This document shows, in pieces, positions 46,373 through 57,802 of a DNA stretch of 64,000 bases (position 1 is its first letter; each line of letters opens with the position of its first letter). The notes below the pieces were generated by a model that was given only the letters and a program-made list of their open reading frames with translations, made no database searches and was not told where the DNA came from. Position numbers and translations under genes: made by a program. This DNA comes from Plotosus lineatus (lineage: Eukaryota > Chordata > Actinopteri > Siluriformes > Plotosidae), in the NCBI GenBank assembly GCA_024760905.1, contig CM045745.1, forward strand, positions 3,532,282 through 3,596,281. Direction: 5' to 3'.

Positions 46373-48626
46373 CTTCACACAAGTTGGAGAACCTGTAGTG
46401 TAGTCCCCAACATCCCTGGCTGTGTTCTCACAAACCCCAAAATACAGCACGTCGTTGAATGATGAATTCCTTCAGTTTATAAACTGATATTGACATTGAT
46501 AGTTTATAAACTGCAATGCCGTGCTGTACTCAGTACTGGAAGTACAAACAGGAAGGGGCTGTTCTCCTGAAAGCAGGCGTGAAGTTGGTGAAGGGGTAAA
46601 GCTGGGGGTTCGTGCTGCATTCTGAGGGAGAGGGAATATTTACTGGTTGAAACGATGCAACTTCAACTGTAATTTTGTTATCAATGAAAGTGCTACTAGT
46701 CGAACTTGTCAACGATCAATAAATGGTAAGTTTAGTTTAGAGCAAAGCTTTAATGAAAAATTTGAATACATTTTCAGTATTTAACTTCACAACTGAATGG
46801 TCTCTGATAACTTCCACATTTCAATAAAACTCCACTGCACAAAGAATTATTAATACATGTTATAAAACAGATTTAAATGAGAAATACTTTGTATACAACA
46901 AATCCATCAGAGAACATTTATAATATAAAAACTTCTCAAACAACACCCCCCTTTCATCATGGTCATAAAACATAAAAAAAAAAAAAAAAAAAAAATGGTG
47001 ACCGTAGTCTAAGTCTACTGTGAACCTGTCCGATGTTAATAGTCGTATCATCTGCTTCATGTGCTTTTTACTGCGAGTCTGTTTCTGCATGGATTTCCAA
47101 CCCCTGTCGTCGATATTGGCTGTATACCAGCTGCAATATACTGGACTATTTTTCTGTCAGATTTCTTCAGGAAAATCAGACAAACTCGTGCTCACATTTT
47201 CTCCCGTGTGTATCGACACAGAAACGGTCAATGATGTCAAGCCATCCCCAGGTCAACCGATTCGTCGGTTTATCACAATCTATCCATGACCCAACTGATG
47301 GATAATGCATTTGAATTAATCTATCATGTATTTTCTAACCATCGAGATGGTGAAAATGTTCAAACCACATGTTAAAAAACATCATACTATAAATGACGAA
47401 CCGTTTTATGCACTTTGGAAATAATCATTATGCAAGGTGCATTAGTGCAGTTGACATGCCAATTACAGAAACAACCGATGAGGTATATCGTAAAATGACT
47501 GTAAGTCAAGTTAAAAAAGTCACATATACGACAGTGTTAAAAATTATTTTTTTAAAAATTGATATTGACAGAGACAATCAAAGGCATGGAAAAAATAAAA
47601 GACAAAAAAAAAAATCTCATGCCTGAAAAGGAACAGCTCAGCCAGCAGTAACCAACAACCAATGAAATCACGCTGTTCCATTTGCCACACCTCCCGCTGC
47701 AAACTAATCGGCCATTCTGGATTCAACAAGAGAGCTTTTAAACTTGATGCATATTTGGTGTGCTTGTGTTTTTTCAAACAGCATGAATGCACGTAAGAGT
47801 GATTGCGAAGTTTGTAGAAAAGGTTCGTGTTTTATATGGACCTTTTACGAGGTTTGTGATTGAGGAAGTTTTAAAAAAAAAACTAGCTGAAAGCACACTT
47901 TAACATTTCTCAAACATTATCTAGTAAGGTCTGGATGTGTCATGTTACTGTAATAAATAATCTGCCAATAGGAAGGTTATGTTTTTAGTCATGTGGAAAG
48001 TCACTACAGGGTACGTGACTGAATGTCATGCGAGCAGACTGGTATAACGTCTTACATACTGAAACTATTGCTGTTTTATAGCTGAACTCTATGTAAATAT
48101 TCATCTAATTCTGACTGATTAAAGAAGTGTTGTATCTTTAAGGATTACTGTCATACTCGATCCTGTTTACTTGTGTGTACGTACGGTACATCCCATTTAA
48201 AAAAAAAAAAAAAAAAGAGGAAATATAACAGAAATGAAGTAAGAATCTGAAGTTTCGCAGGTATTACGATATTAGAGTTTATTGCACACACACATACAGT
48301 ATATGGAATGTGACCTCTCTGGTGTGTGAGGTTGGGAGACACTGACTATATATAGTCGGACTCACCTTAACGCTTAGCTTTAGCTCTGGAAGTTAAGTGT
48401 GACAAAGGGGCAAAAATAAAAATCACTAAGGGGCAAAAACCTTTGCACAGCACTCTATGTGCAGGTGCTGGTGAGTGGCTGTTTTCTTGTAGCCATTGCC
48501 TGACTTATAAAGATCAACACATCTGCCTTACTTGTTCCTTTGTCTTTCCCATGTTGAACAGTGGATAAGAGAAATGGCCTCTGTGTCACGTCATATTTAT
48601 ACCCCCGAGTTATATAAAAAAACATA
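46373..48626. other. Unique intergenic sequence
   Basis: No gene supported. Poly-A runs at 46974-46996 and 48198-48216. Around 48405-48610 the pattern GGGGCAAAAACCTTTGCACA..TGTCTTTCCCATGTTGAA suggests an old DNA transposon end. This is the longest stretch here without a clear repeat, and the place where a lost V copy or regulatory DNA might hide, but I see neither. Confidence 0.5.
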
Positions 48627-49487
48627 AAATTAGTTTATAATTCTTATTATTGTCATAAAATAAAGTCTATATACTTAATTGTCAATACTTATTATTATCA
48701 ATACTTATTAGTATTCTTATTGTCAATACTTAAAGTCGACATACTTACTATATACTAAATACTACACTGAGAATTCCTTCCAAAACTTACAAAACCCTTT
48801 ACTTGATGCCTGCCTCGTGATGTGATCTGGTCTGCGATGCCGGTCAAAATGGCATTTCTCTCTGGCCAGTAAGGTGGAGGCGGGAGATTCTTTGAGGATC
48901 ATATTACAGGAAGTGATAAATTGGACACGTCTGGAGAGTCAAAGAGCCATTTGGGCAGTCCGGCCTTGCCGATGAGCAAATGAGCAAAGTCAGGTGTGCT
49001 GCTGGTTGGTTGAAACCAAAACCTGCATCCGCATGGTCCCTCGTGGCATGAGTTTGACACCCCAGCTCTAGGTGGTGCTATGTACCATCATGATGCGTAT
49101 GGTACGTTTCGAATAGTTTGTTGTTAAAGTAGAAAAACTCATCCACAGTTGAGTATAAAAAATAAAAACGCTCAATTTTGTTACTGCTGGATTCTGTCTT
49201 CTCTTATTTAAAACTTTAAAAAATAGTTGGCCAGTCAACAGGAAGTTCATTTGAAAGTTTACTGTTTTACTTTTACTGTTTAACAAGTAGAATAACTTAT
49301 TTTAATCATAAGAACACAAGCCTAAGAATATGAAGACAGAGTAAATTTTGGGCATAAAGTGTCATAATTACTGTATTTTAGGATGGCACAATGCCTTGCA
49401 TTATTGCCAACATTCTTCCTAGAAAATAACAACTGCGTCGAGTCGAGGTTAATGCATTTTTCTAGTGTCCAAGCCCACCCCAGGAAA

Positions 49488-49530
49488 TGACATCATTATT
49501 TTAAAAAGACAGGCACGACGTGTTGCAAAT
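49488..49530 (+). promoter_or_regulatory. Putative V4 promoter elements
   Basis: TGACATCA at 49488-49495 and TTGCAAAT at 49523-49530, as in V1 and V2. Confidence 0.35.
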
Positions 49531-49604
49531 GAGCATTAATGTGAAAACAGTAGCAATAAAACATGCTGAACTGAGAGTATACTCTATTTCAAATATAAAT
49601 CAAT

Positions 49605-50042
49605 ATGATTTTCATTATATATGTGGTTCTCTTTTCTTTGGTCACAGGTAAGTACCATAGCAAAATAATAAAAATAACAGAAAGAGGAAAAAAATGAAAT
49701 TACAATTTTACATGTTAATATTTTTACAGAATCTGTTCTGGGAGTGACACTGGAACAAAAGGCTCTTTCTGTGACCAAACTGGAGCGGAAAACTGGATTC
49801 ATCAGCTGCGACGTGAAAGATTTATCCACCAGTTATGTTCACTGGTACCAACAGAAAGAAGGTCAAGCTCTCAAACGGATCCTATATATTGAAAAGAATA
49901 GCTCACCTGTTCCTGATAATAACCATCCAGATGCAAAAGACTTCAGTGTAGAGATAGATTCTGATAATTACAAGTTGAAGATAGCAAACCTGAGGAAACA
50001 TCACTCTGCAGTTTATTACTGCGCCAGCTGGAAACGAGCAGC
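49605..50042 (+). CDS. T-cell receptor gamma variable segment V4 (germline)
   Basis: Leader exon 49605-49647, V exon 49730-50042 (313 nt). Framework as in V1 (ISCDV, HWYQQK, YYCASW), with SVTKLERKTGF in strand B, SVEIDSDNYKLK in framework 3 and ASWKRA at the CDR3 end. The coding end is one base shorter than V1, so the heptamer sits in another phase; this does not matter for a V gene because joining trims and adds bases. Intact, consensus signal, predicted functional. Confidence 0.85.
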
Positions 50043-50080
50043 CACAGTGACAGCAAATATTCAGAGAGTGTACAAAAACC
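50043..50080 (+). other. Recombination signal (23-type RSS) of V4
   Basis: CACAGTG at 50043-50049, 22-nt spacer, ACAAAAACC at 50072-50080. Confidence 0.9.
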
Positions 50081-50533
50081 CGGATGGCACACAACCACAA
50101 TAAGATTATCATATTTCAGAAGAAACAATATCAGCTAAAAAAGCTGAAATACTCACATTTCAAACTCGACAGGACTCTTCACCCTAAATCCCCTGCAACA
50201 CATTGATAATTTAGCCAGCGTTTGCCAATGTGTGAGAAGTTTGGTGAATACGCTGGCAGACATCGAATGAGTTTTGGTTAAGATTTGTGGAGGGTACAGT
50301 GCGCTGCAATAAGTCATAGTGTGGTCAAGTAATAGAAAGGGTTGTGCAAGCACAAAATTTCTGATGCTCAGGTGTGACTTAAACGTTCCCATACTCTCGC
50401 CTTGAGTTATAGATAAGAGTATGTGATAGTTCACACACATTATTTGTAAGTTACTCATGAGTTGAATATAATTTCTAGTGTGCTTTGAACCTGCGTATAA
50501 TGTATCTCCAACAACAGTCCAACTTTTGCAGCA

Positions 50534-51172
50534 TTGTATCCCTGACGATCGATCAACGTGCCATTCGCTGATTCAAATTAGATCTGCACTAGGCATTGCA
50601 GTGTGAACATCACAATTATACTGAAAAATCATTGACATTGTAAAATCTTCAGAATTCTCACTTTTATTTGGAAGGGAAAACAAAAAATGACACTTCATAT
50701 GTTAACGTCTATGTCAGTGTGCAGTCATTACTTAATTTCTTTATGGTGTACAGCAGTCAACTATCAACTGAATACGAAACAAAACTGCAGCATCAGATAT
50801 AAACAGCACATTTTCAATATAATAGCTCATTCAATTATTTCTTTTGAATTGTTCATATGATTTCTGCTCCTGAACTTCACTGCACCAAGTCTCCATATCA
50901 GAGTCACAAGAATTGTTCTCAATTTTTCCTCTATGTATCCATGTATGTTGTTGAGCAAGAATGACCTTCTGATGAGCAACATTCAGAATTCAGGATTTTT
51001 AAGAGCCATTTGTGCTTTTACACACATAGAATTCTTATGCGGTTGTTCAAAGAGTCAAGTTACAAACAGATAAGAAAGCTCAAATCAACAACACACAAAC
51101 TGTTATAAAATAAATACATAAAAATTCTATATGTTAAAGAACCTTACACAGACCCAATAAACAATATAATCT
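50534..51172. other. Unique intergenic sequence
   Basis: Checked for a J segment (FGxG after a CACTGTG heptamer) and for a constant-domain exon; none recognised. No other feature. Confidence 0.5.
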
Positions 51173-54100
51173 TTTCCTTTCGGCTTTTCCCTTAAGGGTC
51201 GCCACAGACAATCATCTGCCTCCATCTCACCCTATCCTCTGCATCGTCTTCTCTTACACCAACGACCTTCATGTCCTCCTTCACCACATCCATGAATCAT
51301 CTCTTTGGTCTTCCTCTAGGCCTTCTGCCTGGTAGTTCCAGCCTCAGCATCCTATTACCAATATACTCACTATCCCTCCTCTGTACATGTCCAAACCATC
51401 TCAATTTAGCCTCTCTGACTTTGTCTCCAAAACGTAAACAAGAAGGGGCTGAGAGCTGACCCTTGATGCAGTCCCGCCTCCACATGTGCTCATTCCTAAT
51501 CCTATCTATCCTCGTTACTCCCAAAGAGAACCTCAACATTTTCATCTCTGCCAACTCCAGCTCAGCCTCCTGTCTTTTCTACAAGGCCACTGTTTCTAAA
51601 CCATACAACATCGTTGGCCTCAACACCGTCTTGTACACTTTTCCTTTCATTCTTGCTGATACCGTCCTGTCACACATCACACCGAACACTTTTCTCCAAC
51701 CATTCCAACCCGCCTGCACACACTTCTTGACCTCTTTTCCACACTCTCCATTGCTCTGGATTGTTGAGCCTAAGTACTTAAAATCCTCCACCTTCCTTAT
51801 CTCTGCTCCCTGTAATCTCACTCTTCCTCTTGGGTCCTTGTCATTCATGCACATGTATTCTGTCTTATTGAGGCTAATCTTCATTCCCCTCCTTTCCAGG
51901 GCATACCTCCACCTCTCTAGATTTTCCTGCACTTGTTCTCTGCTCTCACTACAGATCACAATGTCATCTGCAAACATCATAGTCCATGGGGAATCTTGTC
52001 TAACCTCGTCTGTCAGCCTGTCCATCACCATAGTAAACAAAAAGGGGCTGAGAGCTGACCCTTGATGCAGTCCCACCTCCACCTTGAACTCTTGTGTCAC
52101 ACCGAGAGCACAACTCACCACTGTCTTACATCTCTCATACATGTCCTGCACCACTCTAACATACTTCTCTGCCACTCCAGACTTCCTCATGCAATACCAC
52201 AGTTCTTCTCTCGGCACCCTGTCATATGCTTTCTCCAGATCCACAAAGGCACAATGCAGCTCCGTCTGACCTTCTCTGTACTTCTCCATTAACATCCTCA
52301 AGGCAAACACTGCATCTGTGGTGCTCTTTCTTGGCATGAAACCAAACTGTTGTCCACAAATGCTGACCTCTGCCCTTAGTCTAGCTTCCAGTATTCTTTC
52401 CCATGACTTCATCGTATGGCTCATCAACTTTATCCCTCTGTAGTTGCCACAACTCTGCACGTCTTCCTTGTTCTTAAAAATGGGCACCAGCACACTTCTC
52501 CTCCATTCCTCTGGTATCCTCTCACTCTCTAAGACCTTGTTGAATGTTCTTGTCAGAAAATCTACTGCTACCTCTCCTAGACACCTCCATACCTCCACCG
52601 GTATGTCATCAGGACCAACTGCCTTTCCATTTTTCATCCTCTTCAATGCCCTCCTCACTTCACCCTCCTAATCTTGGCTACTTCCTGGTCCTCAACAGTC
52701 ACCTCTTCTACTCTTTTTTCTCTCTCATTTTCCTCATTCATCAGCTCTTCAAAGTACTCTTTCCATCTTCCCAGCACACTTCTGTCATCAGTCAATACAT
52801 TTCCCTCTCTGTCCTTTATCAATCTAGCTTGCTGCACGTCCTTCTCATCTCTTTCTCTGCTGTGCCAACCTGTATAAATCATTTTCTCCCTCTTTAATTT
52901 CCAACCGAGCATACAAGTCATCATACGCCCTCTGTTTGGCCTTTGACACTGCTACCTTTGCCTTACGCTGTGTCTCCCTGTACTCCTGTTTACTCTCTTC
53001 GGTTTTCTCAATGTCCCACTTCTTCTTAGCTAACCTCTTCCTTTGTACACACTCCTGCACTTCCTCATTCCACCACCAAGTCTCCTTATCTACTTTCCTT
53101 CCAGAGGACACACCAAGTATTCTCCTATCTGTCTCCCTGATCACATTAGCTGTAGTTGTCCAGTCATCTGGAAGCACTTCCTGACTACCCAAAGCCTGTT
53201 TCAACTCCTCCTTGAAGACAACACGGCACTCTTCCCTTTTCAGCTTCCACCACTTTGTCTTCTGCTCTGCCTTTGCCTTTTTCACCTTTCTCACCATCAG
53301 AGTCATCCTGCACACCACCATCCTATGCTGTTTGGCAACACTCTCACCCACTATGACTTTGCAGTCACTGACTTCCTTCAAATTACATCGCCTGCACAAG
53401 ATGTAGACTACCTGTGTGCTCCTACCTCCGCTTTTATAAGTCACCCTATGCTCCTGTTTCTTCTGGAAGAAAGTATTCACCACAGCCATTTCCATCCTTT
53501 TGCAAAATCTACCAACATCTGTGCTTCTGCGTTCCTGTCCTGGATACCAAACCTACCCATCACTTCCTCGTCCCCTCTGTTTCCTGCACCAACATGTCCA
53601 TTGAAGTCTGCACCAATAACCACTCTTTCACCTCTGGGGGGACTCTGCATCACTTCATCTCTTCTAGCTCACATCCTGCCTGTGGGGCATAAGCACTAAC
53701 AACATTGAGCATTACACCTTCAATTTCTAACTTGAGACTCATCACTCTGTCTGACACTCTTCACTTTTAGAACATTCCTGACAAACTCCTCCTTCAAGAT
53801 GACTCCTACTCCATTTCTCTTCCCATCCACACCATGATAAAACAGCTTAAACCCTGCTCCTAAGCTTTTAGCTTTGCTACCTTTCCACCTGGTCTCCTGA
53901 ACACACAGTATGTCCACCTTCCTCCTCTGCATCATGTCAGCCAGCTCTCTACCTTTTCTTTGCATAGTTCCAACATTCAAAGTCCCCACTCTCAGTCCTA
54001 GACTCATGCCTTTCCTCTTCGCTCTCTGCCTACGGACACGCCTCCCACGTCTCCTTCTTTGACGTCTTCGACCAACAGTAGTCCAATTTCCATCAGCACC

Positions 54101-54306
54101 CTGTTGATTAACAGCACTGATGGTGGTCGTTGTTAACCCGGGCCTCGACCGATCCGGTATGGGGGTCGTACTTCTGATTTGCATCATAAATATTTGGCAT
54201 TGGTTTTATGTTGGATGCCCTTCCTGACACAACCCTCTGCATTTCTCCGGGCTTGGGACCGGCATGAGGGGAAGAGACACTGGTTAGTGCCCCCCCCACC
54301 TCATGG
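51173..54306 (-). pseudogene. RTE-type LINE family A, copy g (near full length)
   Basis: Antisense. Endonuclease 52845-54187 in pieces (VGTLNVGTM, VQETRWKGSKA, STQVVYILCRR with the catalytic-site D changed to V), RT ORF 51579-52658 (MKNGKAVGPDDIPVEVW, FVDLEKAYDRVPREELW, MMFADDIVICS). Frameshifts near 52660, 53500 and 53760. Internally, 51434-51480 holds a misplaced copy of the LHQGSALSPF coding sequence (AACAAGAAGGGGCTGAGAGC), inserted in the C-terminal region. Confidence 0.9.
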
Positions 54307-54307
54307 C

Positions 54308-54397
54308 TGCATTTTTCTGGATACAGTTTGTAATAGGAAAAGCACAGTGTACTCTTAACCACACCCACAGCCTGTAATAGAGGTTTTTGAACATTAA
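54308..54397 (+). mobile_element. Penelope-like element remnant, left part
   Basis: TTTCTGGATACAGTTTGTAA corresponds to the FLDTV position at 25459. SINE insertions separate it from 55105-55345. Confidence 0.45.
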
Positions 54398-54399
54398 TC

Positions 54400-54735
54400 T
54401 AGGGGCAGTTGTGGTTTAGTTGTATGGGGTGCTGGGTTGCTGATCCAAAGGTTGGGGGTTTGAGTCCCACTCTCCACAAGGTTGTCACCCCCCCCTTACA
54501 CACACACACACACACAGTGCAGCTAACTGGGTTATCAAAGGCAGGCCATGTCTCTCACTGTCTTTGGTGAGAGACGCAAAAAGAACCGGCTGCAAAGCCA
54601 TCAGCGTGTTCTGTCCCTTGCTAAAGGGTTGTGTCAGGAAGGGCATTCCACAAAAACCTATGCCAAATCAAACGTGTGAATCATTCACTGTGGTGACCCC
54701 TGATAAAGGAAAAAAGCCAAAAGGAAATCTTTCAA
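54400..54735 (+). mobile_element. tRNA-derived SINE
   Basis: Head with degraded A box (TGGTTTAGTTG) and B box GGTTTGAGTCC; contains (CA)n at about 54499-54515; LINE-like tail AAAAAAGCCAAAAGG. Confidence 0.85.
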
Positions 54736-54750
54736 TCTAGCTGCCACTCT

Positions 54751-55089
54751 TCTTCCGGCATTTTCCCTTTCTCAGAAGTCGACACAGTGACTCATCTGAA
54801 TCGCATGTTTGATTTGTCATAGGTTTTACGCCAGATGCCCTTCCCGACACAACCCTTTAGCAAGAGACAGAAACACGCTGCCGGCTATGTAGCTACTCTT
54901 TATGAAAGTCAGCAATGGTTCTTTTACATGAATCTCTCACCACAGACAGTGACAGACATGGCGGCCTTTGATCACTCAGTTAATTGCTCTGGGCAAACAA
55001 TGACAACCTTGTGGAAAGTGGGACTCGATCCCCCAACCTTAGGATCAGCGATCCAGCGCCCTTTACCACCAAGCCACCATTGGCCTCAG
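54751..55089 (-). mobile_element. tRNA-derived SINE, inverted neighbour
   Basis: Antisense full-length copy between 15-bp duplicates TCTAGCTGCCACTCT (54736-54750, 55090-55104). Forms an inverted SINE pair with the preceding one. Confidence 0.88.
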
Positions 55090-55104
55090 TCTAGCTGCCA
55101 CTCT

Positions 55105-55345
55105 ATTAGTCTCAAAAAAGATTTGCCTTACAATCCGTTTCTCAGGACTAGGAGTATTTATAACACAGATGAGGATTTTCGATTCAAGGCTCATAAACTC
55201 TTAACTGCAATTAGGGGCTTTCCCTTCCCAAGATATTTTTAAACAAGCAAAAGTTTCTGTGAAAATTAGAAATGAATGACTTATCAATCATAGACCTAAA
55301 AACATATCATTTTCACCATGTGGACATGATATATGCAGTGAGAGA
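55105..55345 (+). mobile_element. Penelope-like element remnant, RT end
   Basis: NPFLRTRSIYNTDEDFRFKA then HKLLTA, as at 25965-26045; broken. Confidence 0.55.
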
Positions 55346-55349
55346 GATT

Positions 55350-55470
55350 TCCTTTCAGCTTTTTCCCTTAATCAGGGATCGCCACAGCAAATGATTTGCA
55401 TGTTTGATTTGGCATCAGTTTTTACGTCGGATGGCCTTCCTGACACAACCCTTTCGCAAGGGACAGAAAC
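55350..55470 (-). mobile_element. tRNA-derived SINE, 3' part
   Basis: Antisense tail and body to GGGACAGAAACACGCTGG; joined directly to a plus-strand LINE piece. Confidence 0.7.
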
Positions 55471-55590
55471 ACGCTGGTGAAGAAAGTGAAGAAGGTATAG
55501 CAGAAGACACAGTGGTGGAAGCTAAAAAATAAAGAGGGTCGTGTTGTGTTCAAGAAGGAGATAAAGCAGGCTTTGGGTTGTCAGGAAGTG
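55471..55590 (+). pseudogene. RTE LINE family A fragment, left of L2 insertion
   Basis: VKKVKKV, stop, QKTQWWKLKNKEGRVVFKK and KQALGCQEVL. The continuation (PDDWTTTDNVIREIGRRVLG) resumes at 57572, so an L2-type LINE inserted between these codons. Confidence 0.8.
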
Positions 55591-55685
55591 CTTGTCTGGT
55601 TTGGATCCATGTCTGGATTTGGGCAGAGGGTCAGCTGATGGTGACCAGCGCCGGGCGAATGAATTAAACTGTTACTTCACCAGGT

Positions 55686-56721
55686 TTGATTCTCCCCCCC
55701 TCCCCTCTGCCCCTTCCTGTTCCATCCTCTTCACAGGTCTCCAGACCAGCAGACACCTCCCCTCTTCCCAGGCCAACTTCACTTGACTGCTACAGCCCGA
55801 CAGACACATCCTCCTCCCTCTGCAGCCCACCCCAGCCCCCCCTCTCCCTCACATCAGACCAGGTGAGGAGACAGCTGAGGCGACAAAATCAGAGGAAATC
55901 TGCAGGACCAGATGGCATCAGTCCCAGGCTGCTGAGGACCTGCGCGGACCAGCTCTGTGAGGTCCTATGCCACCTGTACAACCTGAGCCTCAGCCTGGAG
56001 AAGGTTCCTGTCCTGTGGAAGACCTGTGAGGTTCCGGTTCCCAAAACAGCTCAAGCGAAGGAACCGGCCCACTATAGACCTGTCGGCCTGACCTCCCACC
56101 TCATGAAGACCATAGAAAGGCTCCTCCTCAAACACCTCCACTCTATGGTGAGCCCCACCCTAGTCCCGCTGCAGTTTGCCTACAGGCCCAACATCGGGGT
56201 AGAAGAGGCCGTCATCTACCTTCTGCAGCGGGCGCTCACCCACCTGGAGATCGCCGGCAGCGCTGTGAGGGTCATGTTCTTTGACTTCTCCAGCGCCTTC
56301 AACACCATCAGGCCAGCACTTCTGCGGGGGAAGCTGGAGGATGTGGGAGTGGACGGACATCTTGCTGCCTGGATTATCGACTACCTCACTGACCATCCAC
56401 AGTACGTGCGGCTGCACGGCTGTAAGTCAAAGGTGGCAGTCTGCAGCACGAGGGCACCCCAGGGCACCATACCCCAGGGCACCATCCTCTCACCCTTCCT
56501 TTTCACCATTTACACCTCGGACTTCACCTATAGCACAGACAGCTGCCACCTCCAGAAGTTCTCGGACGACTCCGCCATCATTGGCCGTGTGTCAGAAGGG
56601 AACGAGCTGGAGTACCGGTCGGTCATCGTTGACTTCATGGACTGGTGTGAGCGCAACCACCTGTACTTGAACACTAGGAAGACAAAGGAGATGGTGGTCG
56701 ACTTCAGGAGAGGCACTCTAA

Positions 56722-56765
<44 letters not shown>

Positions 56766-57191
56766 CACTCACTGGTGAACATCCAGGGACAAGACATTGA
56801 GACAGTGTACAGTTTCAAGTACCTGGGTGTTCACCTTAACAATAAACTGGACTGGTCCCACAACACTAACGCCCTGTACAAGAAGGGCCAGAGTCGCCTC
56901 CACCTTCTGAGGAGACTTAGGTCCTTCGGAGTATGCAGACCTCTGCTCAGGACATTTTATGACTCTGTGGTAGCCTCTGCAATCCTCTACGCTGCCATCT
57001 GCTGGGCCCCGGACAGCACAGAGCGGGACAGAAAGAAACTGAACAAGCTGGTCAGGAGGGCCAGCGCTGTCCTGGGCTGCCCACTGGACTCTGTGGAGGA
57101 GGTGGGTGAGAGAAAGATGGTAAGCCAAGCCCACATCCATCATGGTCAACACCTCTCACCCACTGCACCAGACTGTAGAGGAGCTGAGTAG
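55686..57191 (+). CDS. L2-type reverse transcriptase, 501-codon ORF
   Basis: RT without its endonuclease. LTSDQVRRQLRRQNQRKSAG and PDGISPRLLRTCADQL (finger), AHYRPVGLTSHLMKTIERLL, LQFAYRPNIGVEEAVIYLL, MFFDFSSAFNTIRPALLRGK (catalytic Asp in FDFSSAF), APQGTIPQGTILSPFLFTIY, then KFSDDSAIIGRVSEGNELEY (FSDD in place of YADD) and FKYLGVHLNNKLDWS. A (AC)n tract inside the ORF encodes a Thr-His run before LVNIQGQ. The frame runs from the truncated 5' end to a stop at 57189; the real protein continues in another frame (LSSSFSGRLRHPQCR), so the C-terminus is shifted. Confidence 0.88.
56722..56762. repeat. (AC)n microsatellite inside RT coding sequence
   Basis: About 20 AC units in frame; shorter in the second tandem copy (63062-63089), where it breaks the frame. 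Confidence 0.95.
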
Positions 57192-57571
57192 CTCCTTCAG
57201 TGGACGACTGAGACATCCTCAGTGCAGGAAGGAGCGCTACCGCAGATCTTTCATTCCCACCGCTGTCAGACTGTACAATGCCACTTTGTAACTGTCTGTT
57301 AAAAAAACGGTTATGTGCAATAAAAACCCCGTGCACTTTAATCAACCACATCTACCCCACTGACTGTGAACCATATCAACCCATCGACTCTGCCCTCAGA
57401 TACATGTACACTTGAACTTGAACACTTGTATGTATGTGTGTATGTATGTATGTATGTATATGTATTATTGTATATGTATCTATTTTGCACCCCCTACTGA
57501 TGGTCCCTCAAGAACCTGTAACAGTGAATTTCTCCATTGTGAGATTAATAAAGTTGTATCTTATCTTATCT

Positions 57572-57765
57572 TCCAGATGACTGGACAACTACAGATAATG
57601 TGATCAGGGAGATAGGTAGGAGAGTACTTGGCGTGTCATCTGGAAGGACAGGAAGGAGACTTGGTGGTGGAATGAGGAAGTGCAGGAGTGTGTACAAAGG
57701 AAGAGGTTAGCTAAAACGAAGTGGGACATTGAGAGGACGGAAGAGAGTAAACAGGAGTACAGGGT
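57572..57765 (+). pseudogene. RTE LINE family A fragment, right of L2 insertion
   Basis: PDDWTTTDNVIREIGRRVLG then, after a small deletion, ETWWWNEEVQECVQRKRLA and IERTEESKQEYR; ends at GAGTACAGGG. Confidence 0.8.
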
Positions 57766-57802
57766 ATTACTGGGACTATCGTAAGGTGACGTACCATTGT
57801 AT

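Larger units (their letters stand above)
48627..50533 (+). repeat. V-gene duplicon, copy 4 (V4)
   Basis: Colinear with copies 2 and 3 from TTAGTTTATAATTCTTATTA. Two private insertions: about 23 bp with TCAGCTAAAAAAGCTGA at 50125-50148 and about 115 bp at 50292-50413. Ends at CCAACTTTTGCAGCA. Confidence 0.85.
55591..57571 (+). mobile_element. L2/CR1-type LINE, 5'-truncated
   Basis: Reverse transcriptase plus a 3' UTR that ends ATTAATAAAGTTGTATC and (TTATC)n at 57571, the tail style of fish L2 elements. A (GTAT)n tract lies at 57429-57465. Inserted in a family A LINE with at most 3-4 bp of duplicated target (CTT). Confidence 0.85.

Noticed and set aside
47020..47305. Overlapping 89-90 codon ORFs in the unique region
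   Set aside because: No signal peptide, domain or homology recognisable, and no codon pattern favouring one frame.
50640..50700. TTTGGAAGGGAAAAC as a J-gamma FGxG motif
   Set aside because: A stop follows within a few codons, and there is no upstream heptamer/nonamer or downstream donor.
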